Source: Candidatus Latescibacterota bacterium
Lineage (GTDB): Bacteria > JAAXHH01 > JABIQT01
Reading direction: 5' to 3'
Assembly (NCBI GenBank): GCA_018667995.1
Contig: JABIQT010001091.1
Span: forward strand, 1-5,125
DNA length: 5,125 nt
A program made the translations under genes and the position numbers. This document shows positions 1-5,125 of the stretch, in pieces (position 1 is the stretch's first letter; every line of letters starts with the position of its first letter). The notes under the pieces were generated by a model. The model searched no databases. It was not told the origin of the DNA and saw only the letters and a program-made list of their open reading frames with translations.

Positions 1-428
1 CGCCAAGGCCGTGCCTTCATCTTAAAGCAAGTATAGCCTCGTTTGACCGCCTCCTTCGCCTCTTTTGTCCAGTCGGCGGCAGGCATGTCGATATCCCACC
101 AGGAGATTGGACACCGGTCTCTCAGCTTCGTACCGATTAAAGCGTGAACAGGTACACCGGCATCCTGACCTATCAGGTCCAGCACGGCAACCTGCGGACC
201 GAATCCTATACTATCGTCGTGCATAATCGCATGTGGATTCTTGCCGACCAGATCTTCCACATCACTATACCCATGTCCATCCACAAGCGACATGAGTCCG
301 TTGTCAGTCTCCAACCTATATACCCATATCCGTTCATCATGGGTATTAGCACGATTCATTGCCTTGCTCACATGCTTTGCATAGAATGGTACATTCAGTG
401 CATAGACTTCCGCTTTGACGATCTTCAT
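1..428 (-). CDS. Enolase-superfamily (mandelate racemase/muconate lactonizing enzyme type) protein, N-terminal part, cut by window edge
   Basis: An open frame runs from an ATG at 428 to the left edge, giving 142 complete residues, well short of the roughly 350-400 usual in this family. Residues 1 to about 110 match the N-terminal capping domain: a beta-strand start (MKIVKAEVYALNVPF), a region where the substrate loop is expected (residues 16-50), and a helix with the family-like stretch AVLDLIGQDAGVPVHALIG (81-99). Residues 135-142 read FKMKARPW. This contains the KxK motif (K136, K138) at the end of the second barrel strand, where the second lysine is the usual general base. The metal ligands and second catalytic base lie outside the window. 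Members abstract a proton alpha to a carboxylate, and many are sugar-acid dehydratases; substrate cannot be assigned. GGAG at 438-441 is 9 bases from this ATG; the in-frame ATG at 434 is only 3 bases away, so 428 is preferred. It lies 42 bases downstream of the RraA-like gene and is probably in its operon. Confidence 0.88.
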   Translation of the reverse strand, partial: MKIVKAEVYALNVPFYAKHVSKAMNRANTHDERIWVYRLETDNGLMSLVDGHGYSDVEDLVGKNPHAIMHDDSIGFGPQVAVLDLIGQDAGVPVHALIGTKLRDRCPISWWDIDMPAADWTKEAKEAVKRGYTCFKMKARPW

Positions 429-437
429 GAACATGGT

Positions 438-441
438 CTCC
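438..441 (-). promoter_or_regulatory. Shine-Dalgarno site deciding the start of the enolase-superfamily gene
   Basis: On the minus strand, GGAG occurs in the 42-base gap after the RraA-like gene. It is 9 bases upstream of the ATG at 428 and 3 bases upstream of an in-frame ATG at 434. The spacing favours 428, although initiation at 434 would add only Met-Phe. Confidence 0.6.
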
Positions 442-470
442 AAGTGAGTGTTGCTGATGGTGTAACCGAG

Positions 471-1184
471 CTACTTTCGATTCTTCTTCCAGGCCTCAAA
501 TTCCGCATTGGTTGCCTCGTCAGGAGGGTAGACGCCGACGATGCTGGCCCCGTCTTCGATCTTCTTCAGAAGAAATGTCTCCTTCACTTCCTGTTCGAGC
601 GCCCGCTCTGCCACCTGTTCTGCGTATTCCCGGGGGATTACGACGACACCTTCATCGTCCCCTACCACTATATCTCCGGGAAATACAGCCACGCCGCCAC
701 ATCCAACCGGTAGCTGAATATCAGCGGGGTGATGGATAGTCTTGTTTGTATGTGCATTCATTGCTCGTGCATATGACGGAATATCAATATCCAAGAACGC
801 CGGACTGTCCCGATAGGCACCGTCGGTGACGATTCCTGTGGCGCCTCTCCTATGCACTCGCGTTGCCAGAATGTTTCCCATGGTCCCTGCCCGGGTATCT
901 CCACGTGCATCAATGACCAGGACCTCACCAGGCCCGATCTGCTCGATTCCGATGCGCTGAATGTCGGTCAGATTATCCAAAGGTACACGGTCCAGATCCT
1001 CCCGTGCCGGGATGTATCGAAGTGTAAAGGCCGAGCCGACCATTTTCGTACCAGTTTGTAGCGGTGAGACCTCATGCATGAAGGTATGCCAGAGCCCCAA
1101 CGAGCTGAGTTGTGCGGTAAGAGTAGCAGTACTCGGAATCAGCAGGCTGTCAAGGACATCCTGCGATATGACCGGTTTCGACAT
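471..1184 (-). CDS. RraA/HMG-CHA aldolase-fold protein, probable 2-keto-3-deoxy sugar-acid (or related 4-hydroxy-2-oxo acid) aldolase or decarboxylase
   Basis: This 237-residue protein has the features of the RraA-like superfamily. GPGEVLVID (84-92) leads to the glycine-rich stretch from G100 to G114. The signature DGAYRD (121-126) follows; its Arg125 and Asp126 correspond to the substrate-binding Arg and metal-binding Asp of HMG/CHA aldolases. Near the C-terminal side are FPGD (168-171) and GDDEGVVVIP (175-184). Database names often call such proteins 'ribonuclease activity regulator RraA'. Classical RraA is only about 160 residues and lacks the catalytic residues, whereas this longer form keeps Arg-Asp, so an enzymatic class II pyruvate aldolase-like role is more likely. 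The enolase-superfamily gene downstream supports sugar-acid catabolism, with a dehydratase product cleaved here to pyruvate and an aldehyde; that is inference. The C-terminal tail (about 195-237) is helical and charged. The start at 1184 is preceded by a G-run (GTGGGGGG, 3-base gap), a weak Shine-Dalgarno. The gene is divergent from the 1311 gene. Confidence 0.88.
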   Translation of the reverse strand: MSKPVISQDVLDSLLIPSTATLTAQLSSLGLWHTFMHEVSPLQTGTKMVGSAFTLRYIPAREDLDRVPLDNLTDIQRIGIEQIGPGEVLVIDARGDTRAGTMGNILATRVHRRGATGIVTDGAYRDSPAFLDIDIPSYARAMNAHTNKTIHHPADIQLPVGCGGVAVFPGDIVVGDDEGVVVIPREYAEQVAERALEQEVKETFLLKKIEDGASIVGVYPPDEATNAEFEAWKKNRK

Positions 1185-1196
1185 ATGCCCCCCACG

Positions 1197-1246
1197 GTAT
1201 TGTATTATGTTTGAAATGAAGATTGTAAATCTTGCCTATACAATAC
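1197..1246. repeat. 9-bp perfect inverted repeat, GTATTGTAT / ATACAATAC, candidate split operator
   Basis: The left arm GTATTGTAT (1197-1205) and right arm ATACAATAC (1238-1246) are exact reverse complements separated by 32 bases, about four helical turns centre to centre. The right arm is followed by an overlapping second ATACAA (1243-1248). TTGTAT/ATACAA half-sites resemble those bound by GntR-family (FCD-type) regulators of sugar-acid genes; this is a resemblance only, and no regulator gene is in the window. The left arm ends 12 bases from the RraA-like start codon, a position suited to repression. Confidence 0.5.
1219..1233. promoter_or_regulatory. 15-bp palindrome AAGATT-gta-AATCTT, candidate operator
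   Basis: AAGATT (1219-1224) and AATCTT (1228-1233) are perfect 6-bp arms around a 3-base centre. The palindrome lies between the arms of the larger inverted repeat and overlaps the candidate -35/-10 elements, so a bound protein could affect both directions. The arms are too AT-rich and too short for a convincing terminator, and no T-run follows. Confidence 0.4.
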
Positions 1247-1255
1247 AATTCCTGT

Positions 1256-1289
1256 TAATTCAAGCAAGCGCTTTTCGATCTATGAATTA
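1256..1289. repeat. 7-bp inverted repeat TAATTCA / TGAATTA upstream of the membrane protein gene
   Basis: TAATTCA (1256-1262) and TGAATTA (1283-1289) are exact reverse complements with a 20-base spacer that contains the AAGCGCTT core. The right arm ends 5 bases before the Shine-Dalgarno site, so this may sit in the untranslated leader as either an operator or an RNA stem. AT-rich 7-mers can pair by chance in a region like this. Confidence 0.3.
1266..1273. promoter_or_regulatory. AAGCGCTT palindromic core, possible LacI/GalR-family operator
   Basis: The 8-bp perfect palindrome AAGCGCTT resembles the CG-centred cores of LacI/GalR-family operators, which are common upstream of sugar-utilisation genes. 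The flanks (C before, TTCG after) do not extend the symmetry, so the match is partial. It is about 38 bases upstream of the membrane protein start. Confidence 0.3.
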
Positions 1290-1294
1290 CTTTC

Positions 1295-1299
1295 AGGAG
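1295..1299 (+). promoter_or_regulatory. Shine-Dalgarno site of the small membrane protein gene
   Basis: AGGAG lies 11 bases upstream of the ATG at 1311. The spacing is slightly long, but no other in-frame start codon fits better, and the gap is an A-rich stretch ending in AAAA. Confidence 0.6.
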
Positions 1300-1310
1300 C
1301 AACCGTAAAA

Positions 1311-1577
1311 ATGACCGAATTGGCCATAGACATTTTGGGTTGGTTGGGTACAGCGATGTTGGTAATTGGGTATATCCTCGTTTCCTCACGGAAAGTCCAC
1401 GGACAGTCCATGCTCTACCAGATGTTGAATCTGCTGGGCAGTGTCCTGCTGGGCGTTAATTCGTACTATTACGGTGCCATGCCATCAGTGGGAATCAATA
1501 TAATGTGGGTCGGAATCGGCGCATGGGCAATTCTGCAAATTTTCAAATCGCCTCATCTTACCCAATCTCCCACCTAA
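1311..1577 (+). CDS. Small three-helix membrane protein, CBU_0592-like, function unknown
   Basis: This 88-residue protein consists almost entirely of three hydrophobic segments at about residues 4-24, 35-53 and 58-78. The short loop between the first two is polar (SSRKVHGQS, 25-33). Its pattern matches what I recall of the CBU_0592-like small membrane proteins: DILGWLG near the start, then LYQMLNLLGSVLLGVNSYYYG (35-55), then an Asn-containing third helix (NIMWVGIG, 63-70). Those proteins have no established function. Arg27 and Lys28 lie in the first loop, which would favour that loop in the cytoplasm, with the N-terminus outside if there are three spans. The stop codon overlaps the Shine-Dalgarno sequence of the GH13 gene 10 bases downstream, so the two are probably translated together. 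That could mean it anchors, exports for or senses something for the GH13 enzyme, but this is inference. Family recognition is by memory of the pattern only. Confidence 0.85.
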   Translation: MTELAIDILGWLGTAMLVIGYILVSSRKVHGQSMLYQMLNLLGSVLLGVNSYYYGAMPSVGINIMWVGIGAWAILQIFKSPHLTQSPT

Positions 1578-1587
1578 AGGACAGGAG
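1577..1587 (+). promoter_or_regulatory. Coupled Shine-Dalgarno region of the GH13 gene, overlapping the upstream stop codon
   Basis: AAGGA (1577-1581) shares its first A with the TAA stop of the membrane gene and sits 6 bases before the GH13 ATG, a good spacing. A second AGGAG (1583-1587) directly abuts the ATG and is too close to work for this start. The layout suggests translational coupling. Confidence 0.7.
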
Positions 1588-4500
1588 ATGCCTACAGATT
1601 CGCGGCAACTGAATATCTCAAGATCGGCTCGCGACCGCTTTGGATTGGACGACGAGCTATTCAGCTCTGATGGCAGCCTGATACTCTCCAGTTACCGAGT
1701 TGCCATGGTTCTGGCACAACGGATAAACCAAGCACGCAATACCATTCTCTATCCAGAACGATCTGTCCTCGCTTCGCACATCAACGCGTTGGGTGTAATA
1801 GACCAAAGCCTTCATCTCCTCATCAATCATTACCGAGCCACCCCGGGGTCCGATTTGTTGGCGGGTGCGTTAGATTGGCTTGAGAGAACTGTGGGAACCG
1901 CAAAGCTCGAACTTGTGCTGAAACTCTTCATTGAGAGATTTCCGCCGACGTCGCTCTACAATAACGAGATTACGTCTGATATTTACCTCGATACTGATGT
2001 AGATGATGGTCGCACACGGCAAGAGGTCTTGAAACACCTGCTCGTCCATTGGCTCGAATGCAACAATCCAGCATTCAACCAGTTTCCCGAGCTGTTTGAT
2101 CGCGGGATTCTTGAGAAGGACAGCGATTATGAGCTTGTGACAGGCGAGTTAAGCAGATTTCTGTTCACATTGCCATCAGTAGATCCATTCGATAAGAAAC
2201 TCATAGAAATATTGCAGGGCCCCGTTCTTGCGGCCCCACACTCTCTGGCTGGCCAGATGGAATTCATTCGGACAGCGTGGCGCGAAGATATACACACGCA
2301 CATCTATGATCTCCTTGGTGGGCTTGACTTCATCGCGGAAGAGCAAAAACCAGCCTTTTCAGGACCAGGCCCAGCCCACGTCCCCGAATATCACACGGAA
2401 GAAGCCGTGATCGAAGAAGAACATTTCAGCCCGGATCACTCGTGGATGCCAAGCGTGGTGCTACTCGCTAAAAACGCTTATGTGTGGCTCGACCAACTGG
2501 CGACCACCTATGATGTGCCGGTTGCTACCTTGGCCGACATACCCGATCAAGCTTTGCACGAAATCGCCGATCGCGGAATAACAGGCCTTTGGCTGATCGG
2601 CCTATGGGAACGAAGCGTCGCCTCCCAGCGAATCAAACAGCTCTGTGGGAATCCAGAGGCCGCCGCTTCGGCATATGCCCTGCGCGAATATGAGATAGCG
2701 GAAGATCTCGGTGGCCCAACGGCCTTTGCAGATTTGCAGCGGCGAGCCAGCGACCTCGGTATTCGTCTGGCCAGTGACATGGTCCCGAACCACATGGGAA
2801 TCGATTCGAACTGGATCATCGATCATCCAGATTGGTTCATATCGCGTACCGAGCCTCCCTACCCTGCGTATGAATTTACCGGGCCTGATCTGTCCGAGGA
2901 CGATGGGGTAGTCCTGCAAATCGAGGATCACTATTATGAGAGGACTGATGCCGCGGTCGTATTCAGGCGCCATGACACCTCTTCAGGGGACGTTCGATAC
3001 ATATACCACGGCAATGATGGCACCGTCATGCCGTGGAATGACACAGCGCAGCTTGACTTCCTGAATCCGGAGGTACGAGAAGCCGTAATCCAGACAGTCC
3101 TCCGTGTAGCCCGGCAATTCCCTATTATCAGGTTTGACGCGGCAATGACACTCGCGAAACGCCATTTCCAGAGGCTCTGGTATCCGGAACCAGGGACGGG
3201 AGGAGCCATCCCCTCTCGTTCAGAATCAAGCCTCAGTCGCGGCCAATTCAGTGAGGCAATGCCCAATGAGTTCTGGCGAGAAGTAGTAGATCGTGTGGCA
3301 TCCGAGGCGCCCGATACGCTTCTGCTAGCCGAAGCATTCTGGCTCATGGAAGGCTATTTCGTCCGGACACTCGGAATGCACAGAGTCTACAACAGCGCTT
3401 TCATGCATATGATGCGTGACGAAGAGACGGACAAGTACCGGCAGGTGATGAAGAATACTCTTGAATTTGATCCTGAGATACTGAAACGGTTCGTCAATTT
3501 CATGAATAACCCGGATGAGGATACCGCAGTTACGCAATTTGGTAAGGGCGATAAGTACTTTGGAGTCTGTACCGTTCTAGCGACAATGCCTGGACTACCC
3601 ATGTTTGGACATGGGCAGTTTGAAGGATTCTCTGAGAAGTATGGGATGGAATACAGGCGTGCCTATGAAGAAGAAAATCCAGACCAGGGATTGATCGACC
3701 ATCACCTGGCGACGATCACACCGCTCCTTCGGTGTCGGGAAAAGTTTGCCGACGTTACTGATTTTCGCCTATATGACCTGGTCTCTCCTGACGGCGGCGT
3801 CAATGAGCATGTACTTGCCTACTCCAATGGACAGGCCACACAACGATCCTTGATTGTATTCAACAACACGTCAACAGCCACGAGTGGCTGGATCAACGAG
3901 TCATCGCCCATGGCATCCAAAGGGGAAGGCAACGAGCATCAGCTTGCGTCTCATCGCCTTGCGGAGATGTTCGACCTTCAGAGAGGGCCACAACGCTACG
4001 CGATATTCAGCGATAGCGTTTCAGGTCAGCAATTCCTGCGAAGTAACGTGGAACTTCACGAGAGAGGACTCTTTCTTGAACTCGATCCGTACCAGAGTGT
4101 GGTTTTTCTCGAAATGGACGAGGTAGTCGATGATGACACACGCCAATACGGGAATCTCAGTTCATATTTGCACCATAGAGGCGTGCCCAATGTCCTGTTG
4201 GCGATGAAAGAAGCGCTTCTTGAACCTGTCCACTCGTCATTCGAAAGGCTCGTAAGATCGCAGGTACCACTAAATACTGAATCACAGCCGACAGGACAGC
4301 GCCCTGACCCCACATTCGTGGATCAGACTGCGGGACTTCTCGAAGATCTTCATCACGAGATCTCAAAATTGGGTAAATTCGCGCGCCCAACAGAAACAGC
4401 CAATGACACTATTCTGCTCCGCCATCAAGCGGTTGTCAAGGGCATCCAGAACGGCTCATTTGTCCAAATGAGGAACGGCACCAATGACCAGCTTCCTGGT

Positions 4501-5013
4501 CCATATTTCGAAATTACCTTAGTGAACTGGTCGCTGGTTCACGGTCTTGGCCTGGTGTCCGACGACAAAGAGGACGCGGAGATCAGCAGAAGCTGGCTGG
4601 ATGAATGGCACTTCGGCAGACAACTCAACCGAATGTTCCTAGACCAGGGCATGGATACGCAGGCAGCGGAGTATCGTGTGTCAATTGTCAAGGTACTGAC
4701 CTCGCATCAGTACTGGTTTCGCCGGAACACAACTGCCGATGGGCTACTGAACGATTTGTTTTTGGATTCTGACGTTCGGCAGGTTGTTCAGATCAATCGA
4801 CATCGCGGTGTACTGTGGTATAACAAAGAATCATTCGAGGAGGTCCTCTGGTGGCTTTTGACAGTGGCAGAGGTGATCACCGGAGTAAGTTCCGTTGCAT
4901 CGGAATTAGACAACCAGGGCGTCAGAAAAGCGATGATAGCCCAAATCCTGGCGGCATCGGAGACAGCCGAATATCAAGTCGAGAAACTGATGGATGGTGT
5001 GGCCCAATCATAG
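1588..5013 (+). CDS. Large cytoplasmic GH13 (alpha-amylase superfamily) enzyme with uncharacterised N- and C-terminal regions
   Basis: The 1141-residue protein has a GH13 barrel at about 285-720. Region I is DMVPNH (397-402). Region II is IRFD (514-517), giving Arg515 and nucleophile Asp517. Region III is LAEAF (580-584) with acid/base Glu582. Region IV is MNNPD (639-643) with the third acid Asp643 and Pro642 where histidine is usual. A conserved MPWNDTAQLDFLNPEV (481-496) lies between regions I and II. A predicted beta-rich domain follows (about 725-845). Residues 1-280 are largely helical, with an acidic, Pro-rich linker near 250-285. Residues 850-1141 are helical and match nothing I know. 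AEAF and N-x-P-D recall GlgE-type maltosyltransferases, but the length and flanks differ, so hydrolase, transferase and phosphorylase activities all remain open. I recall homologues of similar length, so it is probably intact. There is no signal peptide or membrane span, so the likely substrate is an intracellular alpha-glucan or glucoside. No frameshift is seen. Confidence 0.9.
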   Translation: MPTDSRQLNISRSARDRFGLDDELFSSDGSLILSSYRVAMVLAQRINQARNTILYPERSVLASHINALGVIDQSLHLLINHYRATPGSDLLAGALDWLERTVGTAKLELVLKLFIERFPPTSLYNNEITSDIYLDTDVDDGRTRQEVLKHLLVHWLECNNPAFNQFPELFDRGILEKDSDYELVTGELSRFLFTLPSVDPFDKKLIEILQGPVLAAPHSLAGQMEFIRTAWREDIHTHIYDLLGGLDFIAEEQKPAFSGPGPAHVPEYHTEEAVIEEEHFSPDHSWMPSVVLLAKNAYVWLDQLATTYDVPVATLADIPDQALHEIADRGITGLWLIGLWERSVASQRIKQLCGNPEAAASAYALREYEIAEDLGGPTAFADLQRRASDLGIRLASDMVPNHMGIDSNWIIDHPDWFISRTEPPYPAYEFTGPDLSEDDGVVLQIEDHYYERTDAAVVFRRHDTSSGDVRYIYHGNDGTVMPWNDTAQLDFLNPEVREAVIQTVLRVARQFPIIRFDAAMTLAKRHFQRLWYPEPGTGGAIPSRSESSLSRGQFSEAMPNEFWREVVDRVASEAPDTLLLAEAFWLMEGYFVRTLGMHRVYNSAFMHMMRDEETDKYRQVMKNTLEFDPEILKRFVNFMNNPDEDTAVTQFGKGDKYFGVCTVLATMPGLPMFGHGQFEGFSEKYGMEYRRAYEEENPDQGLIDHHLATITPLLRCREKFADVTDFRLYDLVSPDGGVNEHVLAYSNGQATQRSLIVFNNTSTATSGWINESSPMASKGEGNEHQLASHRLAEMFDLQRGPQRYAIFSDSVSGQQFLRSNVELHERGLFLELDPYQSVVFLEMDEVVDDDTRQYGNLSSYLHHRGVPNVLLAMKEALLEPVHSSFERLVRSQVPLNTESQPTGQRPDPTFVDQTAGLLEDLHHEISKLGKFARPTETANDTILLRHQAVVKGIQNGSFVQMRNGTNDQLPGPYFEITLVNWSLVHGLGLVSDDKEDAEISRSWLDEWHFGRQLNRMFLDQGMDTQAAEYRVSIVKVLTSHQYWFRRNTTADGLLNDLFLDSDVRQVVQINRHRGVLWYNKESFEEVLWWLLTVAEVITGVSSVASELDNQGVRKAMIAQILAASETAEYQVEKLMDGVAQS

Positions 5014-5091
5014 ATCTGTGGCCTCCATTCCCCATCAAGTTTCACACACCCTCGTAGCGGAGAGTCGCTTGGAACATATCCGGAAATGGAT

Positions 5092-5103
5092 TGCTCTAGA
5101 GCA
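5092..5103. promoter_or_regulatory. 12-bp perfect palindrome TGCTCTAGAGCA, possible operator
   Basis: The palindrome has no spacer, which suits a dimeric DNA-binding protein better than an RNA hairpin. It lies 13 bases before the Shine-Dalgarno sequence of the presumed next gene, so it could control that gene. No T-run follows. Confidence 0.35.
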
Positions 5104-5116
5104 TCAAATAACATAT

Positions 5117-5124
5117 AGGAGGGG
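5117..5124 (+). promoter_or_regulatory. Strong Shine-Dalgarno sequence (AGGAGGGG) for a gene starting just past the window
   Basis: AGGAGGGG is a near-complete anti-16S match, stronger than the others in the window. With usual spacing the start codon would lie a few bases beyond 5125. The same direction as the GH13 gene and the lack of a terminator make a shared operon possible. Confidence 0.6.
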
Positions 5125-5125
5125 C

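Larger units (their letters stand above)
1185..1310. promoter_or_regulatory. Divergent control region between the RraA-like operon and the membrane protein/GH13 operon
   Basis: The 126 bases between two divergent start codons are AT-rich in the centre and contain several nested inverted repeats, listed separately. No near-consensus promoter stands out. Weak candidates are minus-strand TTGTAT (1243-1248), 15 bases, TACAAT (1222-1227), and plus-strand TTGTAA (1223-1228), 15 bases, TACAAT (1244-1249). These two would overlap, so the directions could compete or be co-regulated. Both spacers are shorter than the optimal 17, so the assignments are tentative. A minus-strand CATAAT (1204-1209) close to the RraA-like start is another -10 candidate. 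The position of the region makes it the likely regulatory hub for both gene groups. Confidence 0.6.
5014..5125 (+). other. Intergenic tail after the GH13 gene; no terminator seen
   Basis: These 112 bases hold no recognisable gene and no GC-rich hairpin followed by a T-run, so transcription may continue into the next gene. The notable items are a 12-bp palindrome and a strong Shine-Dalgarno sequence at the very end, listed separately. Confidence 0.5.

Noticed and set aside
144-713. 189-codon plus-strand open frame
   Set aside because: It lies antisense to the enolase-superfamily and RraA-like genes, spans the gap between them, has no Shine-Dalgarno sequence, and its translation resembles no protein family. 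The minus-strand genes carry clear family motifs.
471-1184. Interpretation as an RNase E activity regulator (RraA)
   Set aside because: The protein is about 75 residues longer than classical RraA, keeps the Arg125-Asp126 aldolase signature and is paired with an enolase-superfamily gene, so the aldolase reading is better supported.
961-1308. 115-codon plus-strand open frame running from inside the RraA-like gene through the intergenic region
   Set aside because: It is mostly antisense to the conserved RraA N-terminal part, its tail runs through AT-rich regulatory DNA, and its translation has no family features.
2547-2973. Overlapping minus-strand open frames of 90 and 123 codons
   Set aside because: They are shadows of the GH13 barrel around conserved region I, which is clearly coded on the plus strand.
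2934-3347. 137-codon minus-strand open frame
   Set aside because: It is opposite GH13 regions II and III, is Ser/Arg-rich and low in complexity, and has no supported start.
5052-5072. Possible hairpin AGCG...CGCT after the GH13 gene
   Set aside because: The stem is only 4-5 bp with a bulge, and no T-run follows, so it is not a convincing terminator.
1-5125. Search for CRISPR arrays, tRNAs, insertion sequence ends and tandem repeats
   Set aside because: No regularly spaced repeats, cloverleaf-like sequences, transposase motifs or terminal inverted repeats were seen on either strand by eye.

Overview
The window looks like bacterial chromosome of moderate GC content, with tightly packed genes and Shine-Dalgarno-led starts. 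Two divergent gene groups share one control region. The lineage cannot be fixed from the sequence. An enolase-superfamily gene next to an RraA-type aldolase-like gene, plus a very long cytoplasmic GH13 protein, would suit an environmental, Chloroflexota-like bacterium, but this is only an impression.

Left, minus strand (1-1184): a two-gene cluster reading out of the left edge. The first gene (471-1184) encodes a 237-residue RraA/HMG-aldolase-fold protein. The second (1-428, incomplete) is the N-terminal 142 residues of a mandelate racemase/muconate lactonizing enzyme-type enolase-superfamily protein, ending just after its KxK catalytic motif. Together they fit a non-phosphorylating sugar-acid route: a dehydratase makes a 2-keto-3-deoxy acid and an RraA-type aldolase cleaves it. 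The exact substrates are not visible.

Middle (1185-1310): a 126-base divergent intergenic region, AT-rich in its central part and dense in inverted repeats. It has a 9-bp inverted repeat with GTATTGTAT/ATACAATAC arms, a 15-bp palindrome between them, an AAGCGCTT core and a further 7-bp inverted repeat. It most likely carries the promoters and operators of both directions.

Right, plus strand (1311-5013): a small three-helix membrane protein of the CBU_0592-like type, followed 10 bases later by a 1141-residue GH13 (alpha-amylase superfamily) protein. The GH13 Shine-Dalgarno sequence overlaps the stop codon of the membrane gene, so the two are probably co-translated. The GH13 protein has a recognisable catalytic barrel at about residues 285-720 with all three catalytic acids, a beta domain to about 845, and large N- and C-terminal regions of unknown function. 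It has no signal peptide, so it probably acts on an internal alpha-glucan or glucoside. The last bases (5014-5125) hold a 12-bp palindrome and a strong Shine-Dalgarno sequence, so another plus-strand gene probably starts just beyond the window.

No RNA genes, insertion sequences, CRISPR arrays or integrase-type elements were seen. The best candidates for something undescribed are the GH13 protein with its uncharacterised flanking regions and coupled membrane partner, and the repeat-rich divergent control region.
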